DNA of 64,000 nucleotides from Methanococcoides sp. LMO-2 (GTDB lineage Archaea > Halobacteriota > Methanosarcinia > Methanosarcinales > Methanosarcinaceae). A model generated the notes under the pieces. It was not told the origin of the DNA. It searched no databases and was given only the letters and a program-made list of their open reading frames with translations. The stretch is from the NCBI RefSeq assembly GCF_038432375.1, contig NZ_JBCAUS010000007.1, positions 62,001 through 126,000 of the forward strand, given 5' to 3'. This document shows, piece by piece, positions 32,444-41,865 of this stretch. Within the stretch, counting starts at the first letter, position 1, and each line of letters starts with the position of its first letter. A program made the translations under genes and the position numbers.

Positions 32444-35368
32444 TTAACTGCTTGGTGCTGTAATATATTCATAAATAGAGTCTTCAACAGGATGATTCAT
32501 CCGATACCTTACTTTCACAACTGAAACATTTTTGTTGTTGTCATCAACCAAAGTAGCTTCTTCAAAGCTATCATCAATGGGTTTCACATCACCCATATAG
32601 TAGAAATCATTACTTTCCCCATTGCTTTTTTTGATGAATAAAGGTAGACGAAGACCATTTCTGTAATTTCTGATGGTAGCAACATCTTTGCTATCCAATT
32701 TTCTTCTGGATTTAGACATCCATTCAAATTCAGAATTATTGACAAAACCTTCTTCATATTTAGTAGTGCTCGAAATATGCTCTTCCTTGTGATAGTTTAC
32801 GAATATTGGACAATTTGTCTTTTGAAGACTGATAAGATAACCTCCAACATTCTGTGCTAATGGATTTTGCTCCCAATTCAGAATTCTAAAAACATCTTTT
32901 CTAGAATATTTCTGATACAAAATGAAGCCATCAACATACTTATCTTTGTCAAAATTCCGATCATAAATCGCTTCGGAATAGTCCAGCATATCATTTAGGA
33001 ACTGTAGGAAAGTCTCATTTTTTAGTTGTTTTGCAAAATCCTCGGTAAATGAGATAATTTCATTTACATAAGAAACGATGCTTAAATCATAGATTTCACT
33101 TACACTCACCAGCTTTCTTTTATAATTTTCAGTTACAAATTCAAAATTAATATTTTTGATACATGATTCTATTGTTTCATCGGGAAGTGAAATACCATAT
33201 TTATCAGAAACGGTTTTCTTTAATTCTTCCTTTAGCAAAATATCTCCAGCAATCAGTTTCTTAAGAATAAGCACTTCCTCGACCCTTTTTGTATTTGCAA
33301 TTTCATTGGAGAATAATTCGAGGAGCTTGATTTCCTTTTCGGATAGATTGTTCTGTAAAGATTCTTCTTGACCTGAAACGAAGTTAAAATAGGATTTTGA
33401 GTAGTTTACATATAATTGAGGATCTCTAGAACCATGTTCTACAAAGTCCATCATCATAGGAATTCTGCCAACCTTGAATTTTAAGAGCTCATAATCTTTT
33501 ACAAGGTCTTTTTTGAGATGTAAATTCGCTTTATCGATTGCTTCAAAAATCCTTTCATGTGTAATTTTGTCAAAATTAATAGTTGAAGCACCTGGAATTA
33601 AACTGCTTCCGCTTAACATCAATTTACGCAATGTGTCCTTGTTGTAGGAGGTATCACCATACAATGCAATTGGAACTAAGTAATTATTACTGTAATTGCC
33701 TATGAAATCAATCACAGTGAGGAATTCTTTGTCGTTAGCTTTACGCAACCCCCTTCCCAATTGCTGTACAAAGATTATGGCTGATACAGTGGGTCTTAAC
33801 ATGATTATTTGATTTACTTTTGGAATATCCACACCCTCATTGAAGATATCAACAGTAAAGATGTAATCCAGTTTTTCAGAAAGATCATAGCTTTCTAATC
33901 TGTTTATTGCATCAATTCTTTCGTCCTCAGTGTTTTTGCCAGATAATGAAACCGTTTTGTATCCCCATTCATTAAATGCATCAGACAGCCCCTGACTCTC
34001 ATTTACACTGCTACAAAAGACAAGCCCCCTCACACAACCATTGTCACACCCATAAAATTCAGCTTTTTCGATTATCCGATCCACACGTTCTTTTGCTGTT
34101 AATAAAGAGAAAGATGCATTTTCGTCCAAAAGTTGCCCATCCACCATAATATCAGTCACGCCAAAATAATGGAATGTTGATAACATCTTTTCTTCTAAAG
34201 CTCTATGCAAACGTATTTCGTATGCAATATTGTGTTCAAATTGAGAAAAGATGTCAAACCCGTCAGTCCTTTCAGGCGTAGCAGTCATACCCAACAAAAA
34301 TTTTGGCTTAAAATGATTGAGGATCTTTTGGTAAGTTTCAGCCCCTGCTCGATGGGTTTCATCTATTACAATATAATCAAAATGGTTTTCAGCAAATTGG
34401 TTTAAATGTTCATCTCTGGAGATGGTTTGAATTGTTGAGAATATAAAATCAGCATCGATTTCTCTTTCGTTTCCAGAATAAATACCCATGCTCCGGCTGT
34501 CACCAAAAATCTTTTTGAAACTTTTCATAGCATTTTCTGCAATGTTTCTACGATGTACAACAAATAAAAACTTCTCAGGATTGTATTCTTTCACATCAAA
34601 CGCAGAAAGATACGTTTTCCCCGTACCAGTTGCAGAAATTAGCAGAGCTTTGTCTTTATTATTTGACCTTAAATCTTTCAGGTTTGCTAATGCTTCTTTT
34701 TGCATTGCATTGGGAGTTATTGAATCAGAGTGATGAGATTCAATATCCATTCTTGATCTTGAAATGAGCTTCTTTTTCAAATTGTAATCTAATGCATAAG
34801 AATCGATAAAATCATCATCCACAGAGATAGCATTTTCAAACTCACTTTTGAATTCATTAATTGAATCAGCGATCAGTTTTGAATCACAGGTCGCTGAAAT
34901 TTTTAAGTTCCATTCTTTGTTTGAACATAATGCATTAGCTGTAAGATTGCTACTCCCAATAATCAAGTTGAATCGATTGTTTTTTTTGAATAGATATCCT
35001 TTCGCGTGGAAATCACAACCTACTGCAATTTTTAATTCAATGTTATTAAGCTTTGATAGAGACCTCAGTGCTTCTGGCTGAGTGAAATATTGATATTGGG
35101 AAACCAATATTTTCCCATATTTTTCAGAATTTGCTAGTTCTTCGAATGAATTAATTAAACTAGCTACACCGCTTTTTGTTGCAAATGCTACTGAAAACCA
35201 AAATTCATCACAATTCTTTAGTTCCCTACATATGGTCGCTAGGACTTTCTTCCCATTATCAGTATCATTTACTAGTAACTCTGGTAGATACTCCTTTTTT
35301 GAAGTTAAGGACTGATCAATAAAGCCAGTTTTCAAACTATCTAACAAATGAACGGGAAAATTATCCAT
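32444..35368 (-). CDS. PLD-nuclease/DEAH-type helicase with DUF3427-like C-terminus
   Basis: A 974-residue multidomain protein. Residues about 40-180 are a phospholipase D-like domain with the HxK(x)nN site (H121, K123 and GSSNLT at 138-143). The superfamily 2 helicase follows: Walker A SATGTGKT 245-252, DETH box 336-339, TATPERTD from 362, and QQLGRGLRK as motif VI. The C-terminal roughly 370 residues match the layout of DUF3427 proteins. This architecture is typical of mobile, defence-associated helicases. The start codon lies one base beyond the Nudix stop with AAGGA 8 nt upstream. The gene is clearly AT-richer than its neighbours, a sign of transfer. Confidence 0.88.
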   Translation of the reverse strand: MDNFPVHLLDSLKTGFIDQSLTSKKEYLPELLVNDTDNGKKVLATICRELKNCDEFWFSVAFATKSGVASLINSFEELANSEKYGKILVSQYQYFTQPEALRSLSKLNNIELKIAVGCDFHAKGYLFKKNNRFNLIIGSSNLTANALCSNKEWNLKISATCDSKLIADSINEFKSEFENAISVDDDFIDSYALDYNLKKKLISRSRMDIESHHSDSITPNAMQKEALANLKDLRSNNKDKALLISATGTGKTYLSAFDVKEYNPEKFLFVVHRRNIAENAMKSFKKIFGDSRSMGIYSGNEREIDADFIFSTIQTISRDEHLNQFAENHFDYIVIDETHRAGAETYQKILNHFKPKFLLGMTATPERTDGFDIFSQFEHNIAYEIRLHRALEEKMLSTFHYFGVTDIMVDGQLLDENASFSLLTAKERVDRIIEKAEFYGCDNGCVRGLVFCSSVNESQGLSDAFNEWGYKTVSLSGKNTEDERIDAINRLESYDLSEKLDYIFTVDIFNEGVDIPKVNQIIMLRPTVSAIIFVQQLGRGLRKANDKEFLTVIDFIGNYSNNYLVPIALYGDTSYNKDTLRKLMLSGSSLIPGASTINFDKITHERIFEAIDKANLHLKKDLVKDYELLKFKVGRIPMMMDFVEHGSRDPQLYVNYSKSYFNFVSGQEESLQNNLSEKEIKLLELFSNEIANTKRVEEVLILKKLIAGDILLKEELKKTVSDKYGISLPDETIESCIKNINFEFVTENYKRKLVSVSEIYDLSIVSYVNEIISFTEDFAKQLKNETFLQFLNDMLDYSEAIYDRNFDKDKYVDGFILYQKYSRKDVFRILNWEQNPLAQNVGGYLISLQKTNCPIFVNYHKEEHISSTTKYEEGFVNNSEFEWMSKSRRKLDSKDVATIRNYRNGLRLPLFIKKSNGESNDFYYMGDVKPIDDSFEEATLVDDNNKNVSVVKVRYRMNHPVEDSIYEYITAPSS

Positions 35369-35369
35369 A

Positions 35370-35765
35370 TTAACATTCCTTCATTAATTTTGAAACAATA
35401 GGAAGATCTGCTTCAGCCCAATCCAAAGTTGATAAATTTTCTGGATTTAACCACTTGAAGGCAATGTGTTCTTTCAAATTGAATTCTGGATTTAAAGCAC
35501 TACAAATGAAACTGTGCATTGTGACACTGAAATCGGGATAGTGATGACTTACAGTGAGAAACTCCCTCTCAATCTTTATGCCAAGATCGAGTTCTTCTAA
35601 TAACTCGCGTTCTAAAGCTTGTTCTTTAGATTCACCAGATTCTATTTTCCCGCCTGGGAACTCATATTTTAAAGAAATATAATCGTATTTTCCATGATCT
35701 CTTTGAACACATAGAACTTTATCATCATCAATAATTATCGCTGCAACTACTTCATAGTGTTTCAT
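35370..35765 (-). CDS. Nudix hydrolase (MutT-like dNTP pyrophosphohydrolase)
   Basis: A 131-residue Nudix enzyme. The Nudix box is complete: G-x5-E-x7-REL-x-EE-L beginning GGKIESGESKEQALEREL, preceded by YEFP. Its start VVAAIIIDDDKVLCVQR and final W-x-EADLP segment resemble bacterial (deoxy)nucleoside triphosphate pyrophosphohydrolases that clean oxidised or modified nucleotides. It is the first gene of a two-gene operon with the PLD-helicase. A TATA-like AATTTATAAA at 35803-35812 (read on the minus strand) lies about 40 bp upstream. Confidence 0.93.
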   Translation of the reverse strand: MKHYEVVAAIIIDDDKVLCVQRDHGKYDYISLKYEFPGGKIESGESKEQALERELLEELDLGIKIEREFLTVSHHYPDFSVTMHSFICSALNPEFNLKEHIAFKWLNPENLSTLDWAEADLPIVSKLMKEC

Positions 35766-36058
35766 TTGTTTTGTACATCCCAGAAAATATGATAACTGAA
35801 ATAATTTATAAACCTTTTTAAAAATATCGGAGTGCCTCTCCAGAGGAGACTTAAGAACACGACCTCACATTTTCTAATCAACCACCACCACCCAATGAAC
35901 AAACAAATCCATTGATGAATCTATTTTTGTATTAATGCAAAAATCTCTCCATATGCTGTTTTCTAATAAATTCATGTGACATACATGGCAACAGGTTTAA
36001 ATAAAACCTAGTTGATTTATACGAAACAACAATGGAAAAGAATATCCAAAGTTAGGAA
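35766..36058. other. Promoter region of the Nudix-helicase operon
   Basis: AT-rich spacer of 293 bp. Besides the minus-strand TATA-like element at 35803-35812 it holds CCTCT/AGAGG at 35835-35846 and a possible plus-strand TATA (GATTTATACG, 36014-36023) for the small membrane protein. No gene is seen. Confidence 0.4.
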
Positions 36059-36274
36059 GTGGTGGTCCTGAAACACAATAAAAAAGTGAAAATGTTAATA
36101 ATTTCGTTAGCGGCAATTTCTTTGTTGCTGATATACAATTTGAACTCTCTTTTCGGGAGGAGTATAAGTTCTCATAAGGGAGTAGCCTTGCTTTTGACAA
36201 CAGTAGGATTTACAATGATCGGAGTTATCTACCTGCTGGAAGCAAGGAGGATCAGGCCGGAAAGCCAGGAATGA
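36059..36274 (+). CDS. Small two-span membrane protein
   Basis: A 71-residue protein with a basic N-terminus, a hydrophobic helix at about 12-28 and another at about 42-61, ending in a charged tail. Function unknown. Starts are GTG 36059 or 36062, close behind AGGAAG, or ATG 36092. It is isolated between the accessory operon and minus-strand genes. Confidence 0.5.
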   Translation: MVVLKHNKKVKMLIISLAAISLLLIYNLNSLFGRSISSHKGVALLLTTVGFTMIGVIYLLEARRIRPESQE

Positions 36275-36322
36275 GAACGGAACTGTTGCAGAAGAGGAAC
36301 TTCCTGTAACAATTCATAAAAA

Positions 36323-36349
36323 AAAGAAAGGAAGAAGATTTCTTTCTTT
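36323..36349. terminator. Possible bidirectional terminator
   Basis: AAAGAAAG at 36323-36330 pairs with CTTTCTTT at 36342-36349 between two convergent genes; A-runs on one side and T-runs on the other suit termination in both directions. Confidence 0.45.
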
Positions 36350-36402
36350 CAAATTCTATTTTTACATATTGCATTTTTCTGATTATTTCTGTTCAATGAA
36401 GG

Positions 36403-37674
36403 TCATTTTGCCTTCGGGCGAAAAGCCACTGCAGCAATCACAATCATTGCAAGACATGCCAATGCGGTCAACCCATTCACCGAATTACTGCTTTCCTCAC
36501 TTTCGGCAAATGGATAACTCTCACTTTCCATAGCAGAATCATCTTCCGGGTATTCACCGCCAAAGTCCTCCATCAGATCATCCCATTCTTCATCCCCAAG
36601 CGTCAGAACAGATCCGGCATACCCTTCCTGAACAGTGATCTTCTCACCCTCATAGAGATCAATTATCTCATTAACTGTTGTCACCTCAACGATCCCATCC
36701 TGAACATAGATTCTATCGGTTGACAGGTCAGGATCATGGAAAACCGCATACTCAGTCCCCTTTACTCCTGTCACAGCTGTAGGAGTCGTGACGAACAGGT
36801 AAATCCCGGCCAGTTTCTGAACTCTCGTCCAGACCCCGCCGAAAAATAGTTTGATAACCCTGATGTTTTCATCAGTCTCTTCTTCAACCTGAGTGGAGAT
36901 CTCGATAAAAGACCTTTCTTCCAGCCTGACACGGGACCTGCCATCATCGAATTTCAGAGTTGCCTTCGCTCCCCTTAATGTCCTTACTTGATCCCCTTCA
37001 TGAATACCGTTCTTTTCATTGATCTTCTGCCACTGATCAGACCAGGGATGCAGTACTTCCACCCGTCCCTCCAGGGATTCAACGATCCCGACAACCTCTG
37101 TTATACTGACCTTCGGAGCCGAGATATAGGTTTCATCAACATAAACCTTTGAATGCTGCTCAAGAATGGATGCAATTCCGTAATTCGAATGATCAACAAT
37201 TGATATGACAAAGTCCTGGTATTTGAAAACGATCAACTGGAACTTGATGTTATTAATTTCAGCATCATAAGCGATCCTGTCAAACTGCATTCCGCTCTCT
37301 GCAGCCATCACATCCGGCCCATAAAACCCTGATTCAACTCCCTCGATCAGCTCCGCCTGACGCAACTGGAAATAGCTGCCTGCCTGCGCCTCTGTAAATA
37401 GATTTGACATGGCTATTTCATATCCATATCCTGATTGTTCCCCATAAGCAAATACAACCTCTTCGCCTATCAGTTCACCATTAGCATCGTGGAGGGGATA
37501 GGCTGTTTCGGAAGCGAGTTCAAACCCGTACAAAGCTTCCGGCGAATCCGCAGCAATAGCTGTTGGGATCATGCATATGAAAATAAAGAATATGAGGATC
37601 GTTGAGAAGATATTCGTTTGCAGAAATTGCTTGTATGAAAGGACAGGATTGAGAGGATTTGAAGCAGAGGTCAT
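36403..37674 (-). CDS. Exported FecR-domain protein with C-terminal membrane anchor
   Basis: A 423-residue surface protein. A signal or anchor helix spans about 22-42. Residues 45-195 are an unrecognised domain. Residues about 205-330 match the FecR beta domain: a typical VEVLHPWSDQWQKI segment, GDQVRTLRGAKATLKFDDGRS and TPTAVTGVKGTEYAV. An acidic low-complexity linker leads to a C-terminal membrane helix (about 396-417) and a basic end. Archaeal FecR-domain proteins are not sigma-factor regulators as in Gram-negatives, so the name indicates a fold only. The neighbour downstream is another exported protein. Confidence 0.8.
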   Translation of the reverse strand: MTSASNPLNPVLSYKQFLQTNIFSTILIFFIFICMIPTAIAADSPEALYGFELASETAYPLHDANGELIGEEVVFAYGEQSGYGYEIAMSNLFTEAQAGSYFQLRQAELIEGVESGFYGPDVMAAESGMQFDRIAYDAEINNIKFQLIVFKYQDFVISIVDHSNYGIASILEQHSKVYVDETYISAPKVSITEVVGIVESLEGRVEVLHPWSDQWQKINEKNGIHEGDQVRTLRGAKATLKFDDGRSRVRLEERSFIEISTQVEEETDENIRVIKLFFGGVWTRVQKLAGIYLFVTTPTAVTGVKGTEYAVFHDPDLSTDRIYVQDGIVEVTTVNEIIDLYEGEKITVQEGYAGSVLTLGDEEWDDLMEDFGGEYPEDDSAMESESYPFAESEESSNSVNGLTALACLAMIVIAAVAFRPKAK

Positions 37675-37758
37675 AGTATATTGTTATTTTTAAATATTAA
37701 AGAGAGTTACGACCATCTACAGGTCTTTTCAAAAATAAGTTTATAATCGAAACAATGC

Positions 37759-38520
37759 TCATGCAAAAGAAAATGTGCCATAGACAAACCTCACAGGCAC
37801 CTGGTAAACACCTCTTTTCTCCGCCTCAATACTGATTATCCGATACATCTCATCCATGGACGAAGTTCCAGGATCGACATCGGTCATTACCTCTATGTAA
37901 CCGGTCTTTGGAACATATCCGACACCCCTGGACGAATTATCATCTATCGCCGGGAATTTACTGTAATTTACACCGGAAACGATCTCACCAACGTTGTTCC
38001 GGTAAGACCTCTGTTCCTCTGTCAGCGGGTACGGAAGCTCACCATAGGTCCCGTATACTTCGTAGGTCCCATTCAACGGCGCGAGAACGTATGCCGCATG
38101 ATACAGGATAAGTCCGTCATCACCATACCTCAATCCCCTGAGAGACTCGAGTGCCTCTTCGTCCCCGGTATCCCCGAGAGCAAGGATCGAAGCCATCCGA
38201 AGGTGTTTATTTTCGGATTCATTTATAGAGATCTCCAGAAGCAGGTCGGTTGCACTTTCATCGCCGATCTTGCCAAGGGCTAGGATAGCATTCTTTCGCA
38301 TTTCGATGGACATGCTTTCATTTAGCACTACCTGCACAAGTGATCCGATTGTCTTTTCATCCCCCATATCCACAAGCTCATCCATTGCACCGGAGCTGAT
38401 ACTCTCATTCTCATTACCAAGATCCTCAATGAGAGAATCGACATTGTTATTTTCTGTGCATCCGGAGAACATAACCAGTAAAACAAAAAGGATGATCGTA
38501 ACAGATATGGTAAATTTCAT
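37759..38520 (-). CDS. HEAT-repeat lipoprotein
   Basis: A 253-residue exported protein with a signal peptide ending in a lipobox (LVMFSGC, cysteine 21), so it is probably lipid-anchored to the outer face of the membrane. Residues about 28-150 contain four HEAT/PBS-lyase-like helical repeats (for example NAILALGKIGDESA and ASILALGDTGDEEA), which normally mediate protein contacts. The C-terminal 100 residues are a different, beta-rich domain that I do not recognise. It lies upstream of the FecR-domain gene on the same strand, 84 bp apart. Confidence 0.82.
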   Translation of the reverse strand: MKFTISVTIILFVLLVMFSGCTENNNVDSLIEDLGNENESISSGAMDELVDMGDEKTIGSLVQVVLNESMSIEMRKNAILALGKIGDESATDLLLEISINESENKHLRMASILALGDTGDEEALESLRGLRYGDDGLILYHAAYVLAPLNGTYEVYGTYGELPYPLTEEQRSYRNNVGEIVSGVNYSKFPAIDDNSSRGVGYVPKTGYIEVMTDVDPGTSSMDEMYRIISIEAEKRGVYQVPVRFVYGTFSFA

Positions 38521-38724
38521 GTTGATCCAGACCTCAAATATTAAGTCAATAACTGTCCACCAATCATGTACACTGAATTAACAGATCATTGATGAATGAT
38601 GTGAAAATAATAACTGTGTACAACTATTAATTCATTTTCCTAATTTTTTTATTTAAAAAAGAAAACAGGGTGAAGTATGGGAAATAAAAAAGAAAATTAA
38701 CCCGGCAAGTAATATAATGATATA

Positions 38725-40044
38725 TTATAAGTCCGGATCCATGGAATCTGTTGGAATAGTAAACCCGAATGTGCTTCCATTCCCAACCTCACTCTCAACC
38801 CAGATCTCACCGCCATGCGTTTCCACGAAGTTCTTTGCGATAGCAAGCCCGAGGCCCACACCACCGTATTTTCGGGTGATCGAGCCATCAAGTTGCATAA
38901 AGGGTATGAAAAGCCTCTTTTGTTCTTCCAGAGAAATACCAATGCCTGTATCTCTGATGGATATTTCCATGAACTCATCGGCCCTTTTTGCTGTTACTGA
39001 CACAGAACCCTTTGCCGGTGTGAACTTAATGGCATTCTCAGTAAGGTTATACAAAGTCTGCCTGATCTTCTCCTTGTCTGCATTTACAATTCCCAGATTT
39101 GCATCGATATCAAATGTCAGATCGATGTCCTTGGATGCAGAGAAGGGAATCAGTGATGTCTCAACGTCTTTAACAACATCCGGCACACTGAATGACTGGA
39201 TCTCAAGGTTCATTTTCATAAGCTCAACATTGGAAATGCTCAATACATTGTTGAAGATACCCAGCAATTGCTTGCCGTTCTTCAAAACGGTATTTGCATA
39301 TTTCATCTGTTTCTCAGTCAGATCCTCATCAACCAGAACGTTCGAAAAACCTATGATCGAATTCAAAGGTGTCCTGAGCTCATGGCTTACATTTCTCAAC
39401 AACTCGGTTTTTGCCTTGTTGGCAGCTTCAGCAGCGAATTTTCCGTCTATCATAGCTTTTTCCGCTTTTTTGAACTCTGTGATGTCCACAGCCGAGCCCA
39501 TTATACCGAGAGGTTCACCATTTTTGTTCAGTACCATGTTTGCCGACAGGAGTAACGGGAATTCCGTCCCATCCTTCTTTACACCTACCACTTCCCCCTC
39601 CCATCTTTTTTCAGAGAGCAACTTGCCCAGGATCTTTTCGGCCCGGCCATTCCTCTTCCAGAATTTTAAAATCGATCTTCCCTGAACCTGGGTTTCATCA
39701 TCATATCCCCACAACTTCAGAAATGCAGGATTTACATAGGTCAGATTGGCATTGAGATCTGCAAAACTGATTGCATTGATGGATGTCTCGACAGCATTTT
39801 CCTTTATCAGGAGTTTCTCTGACAACTGCTTTGTCTTATGCTTCACCGACTGGTACCCCAGGATAGAGAAAATGGGCAAATAAACACAAAGCGCTGTGAT
39901 CATTATCAGCAGATACGACAGAGGTAGATCTGTCGCAACATATACCAGTGCAACAATAATTACGATTGAAAAGACGACAATGGTATAGCAAACTATCATG
40001 AATAGTTTCCAAAGGTCCCCTTCTCCCCAAGATCCCCATTTCAT
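38725..40044 (-). CDS. Membrane PAS-domain sensor histidine kinase
   Basis: A 439-residue sensor. Two membrane helices span about 13-37 and 42-64, a PAS domain about 80-195, then a HisKA domain with the phosphorylated histidine 221 in SHELRTPLNS, and an HATPase domain (N box NLTENAIKF, G1 DTGIGIS, G2 GVGLGLA). No response regulator gene is adjacent, so it is an orphan, as is common in Methanosarcinaceae. Its kinase half, particularly the last 30 residues, is closely similar to the kinase encoded upstream, indicating duplication with exchange of the sensor part. Confidence 0.93.
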   Translation of the reverse strand: MKWGSWGEGDLWKLFMIVCYTIVVFSIVIIVALVYVATDLPLSYLLIMITALCVYLPIFSILGYQSVKHKTKQLSEKLLIKENAVETSINAISFADLNANLTYVNPAFLKLWGYDDETQVQGRSILKFWKRNGRAEKILGKLLSEKRWEGEVVGVKKDGTEFPLLLSANMVLNKNGEPLGIMGSAVDITEFKKAEKAMIDGKFAAEAANKAKTELLRNVSHELRTPLNSIIGFSNVLVDEDLTEKQMKYANTVLKNGKQLLGIFNNVLSISNVELMKMNLEIQSFSVPDVVKDVETSLIPFSASKDIDLTFDIDANLGIVNADKEKIRQTLYNLTENAIKFTPAKGSVSVTAKRADEFMEISIRDTGIGISLEEQKRLFIPFMQLDGSITRKYGGVGLGLAIAKNFVETHGGEIWVESEVGNGSTFGFTIPTDSMDPDL

Positions 40045-40171
40045 AAAAAGATAATTGGAATTAAAAATATATAAGACGTATTATTGATTTCGTGGCCACC
40101 ACTTAAGAGAGGGGAATCCAAAAAAAGTAGAGAACGATGCACATGGGTTTCAGGATTGAAATTCAGCATGT

Positions 40172-41623
40172 TTACTGATCTGTTGGTATACTGAAACCAA
40201 ATGTACTTCCATTCCCAACCTCACTTTCAACCCATACCTCGCCGCCATGCATTTCCACAAAGCTCCTGACAAGGCTTAGACCGAGACCGGTCCCACTATA
40301 TTTCTTTTCATTCGAAGGATCGATCTGGACGAACGGCTGGAAAATTTTCGTCTGGTCTCCGGATGATATCCCGATACCGGTATCTTTCACAAGAACGGAG
40401 ATTTGATCATCAGAAGATAGTGTTTCTATTGTCACTGATCCGCCCCTTTCAGTGAACTTGATCGCATTGCTCACAAGGTTGTAGATGATCTGTCTTAATT
40501 TCAAGGCATCTGCTACTATGAAGGTATTTTCAGGACCTATGTCATACTCCAGTTCAATGCCCTTCTCTGTTGCAAGAGGCATCATTGATTCCTTAATCTC
40601 ATTGATGATACTATAAACACCAACCTTTTCCGGATTCAATTCCATCTTTCCAGCTTCGACCTTTGACAGGTCAAGAATTTCGTTGATCAGTTCCAGAAGA
40701 TGCTTGCCGCTTTTATGAACATTGGAAACATAGCGTTTCTGGAGATCGTTCAGGCTCCCGGCATCTTCGCTGCAAAGCACTTCCGAGAATCCGATGATAG
40801 AATTAAGAGGAGCTCTCAGCTCGTGACTTACATTTGTGAGGAACTTCGATTTGGCCCGGCTGGCATCTTCAGCAGCAATTTTGGCATTGAGCATTGCCTC
40901 ATTTGCCTGCTTGTGTTCGGTCATGTCCCTTGAAACACCCAGTATTGCCTTTTCTCCCATATAATCGATCAGCTGGATACTAACCTCTACAGGGAATGTC
41001 GACCCGTCCTTTCGGACAAGAATTGACTCAAAAAGGTTGTGTCCATCCTGAAGAAGCTGATCGATAATGTTCCCTACCTCTTTTGCATCAGCAAAAAAAT
41101 CTATATCTTGTGGCCTCATCTGAAGAAGTTCACTCCGGGTATACCCCAGTTGCTTGCATGCAATTTTGTTAACTTCCAGTAAACGACCATCAAGAGCAGT
41201 TACATAGATCCCATCATTGGCACTCTCAAAAACGGTTTTGAACTTTTCCTCACTTTCTCTCAGTTTCCTTTCTGCGATCTTGCGCTCGGTTATATTCCTG
41301 GCAACGGCCAGGACTGCAGGAGTTCCTTTGTATTCGATGGGGCGGACATTCAGTTCAACTGGTACAGGGGTACCATCCTTACAGATGGTCACGGTCTCGA
41401 CAAATCCGCCACCCTGCTCCATTTTTTCAGCAATTTGCTTGCCTGTGATCTTTCTGAGTTCCGGGGGAGTGATATCCATTGCCGTCATCTGCAGTAATTC
41501 ATCTTTCTGATATCCCAGATCATTGCACATGATGCGGTTCACTTCCAGAAAACGGCCATCAAAAGTATGGATAAGAATTCCATCATTAACGGAATTGAAT
41601 ATCGTTTCAAAATATTGTTCCAT
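40172..41623 (-). CDS. Soluble double-PAS sensor histidine kinase
   Basis: A 483-residue cytoplasmic sensor with PAS domains at about 1-115 and 125-240, each closing with the PAC-type R-(N/D)-x-TE segment, followed by HisKA (H267 in SHELRAPLNS) and HATPase (NLVSNAIKF, DTGIGIS, GTGLGLS). The two PAS domains are similar to each other, suggesting internal duplication. The signal sensed cannot be told. GGTGGT lies 5 nt before the ATG. It is a paralog of the membrane kinase downstream, 127 bp away. Confidence 0.93.
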   Translation of the reverse strand: MEQYFETIFNSVNDGILIHTFDGRFLEVNRIMCNDLGYQKDELLQMTAMDITPPELRKITGKQIAEKMEQGGGFVETVTICKDGTPVPVELNVRPIEYKGTPAVLAVARNITERKIAERKLRESEEKFKTVFESANDGIYVTALDGRLLEVNKIACKQLGYTRSELLQMRPQDIDFFADAKEVGNIIDQLLQDGHNLFESILVRKDGSTFPVEVSIQLIDYMGEKAILGVSRDMTEHKQANEAMLNAKIAAEDASRAKSKFLTNVSHELRAPLNSIIGFSEVLCSEDAGSLNDLQKRYVSNVHKSGKHLLELINEILDLSKVEAGKMELNPEKVGVYSIINEIKESMMPLATEKGIELEYDIGPENTFIVADALKLRQIIYNLVSNAIKFTERGGSVTIETLSSDDQISVLVKDTGIGISSGDQTKIFQPFVQIDPSNEKKYSGTGLGLSLVRSFVEMHGGEVWVESEVGNGSTFGFSIPTDQ

Positions 41624-41742
41624 AATTTACCACCAGCACACCAGATCGAGATCTCTCTTCAATTAAAGTCTCCCGGGTTAAATATATAGATTTGCTAGAA
41701 AAGAAAATAGTAAAACAATAGGAATGTTAAAAATAAGCAGAT

Positions 41743-41814
41743 AGTCCCGCCCGGATTCGAACCGGAGTCCCAGGCTCCAAAGGCCTGAAGGATTGACCAC
41801 TACCCTACGGGACT
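41743..41814 (-). tRNA. tRNA-Gln (anticodon TTG)
   Basis: On the minus strand a 72-nt cloverleaf is complete: acceptor AGTCCCG against CGGGACT, a D-arm, anticodon stem CAGGC/GCCTG with loop CTTTGGA (anticodon TTG), and a T-arm with GGTTCGAATCC. CCA is not encoded. The gene stands alone between the kinase and GTPase genes. Confidence 0.95.
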
Positions 41815-41865
41815 TCACATGCTGCATATTGCACAATAATACTTATTTGTTGTGCAAAATTTTAA

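Noticed and set aside
41743-41814. tRNA-Gln as an integration site for the AT-rich accessory genes
   Set aside because: No repeated copy of the tRNA 3' end and no integrase gene were found in the window; the accessory operon lies about 6 kb away.
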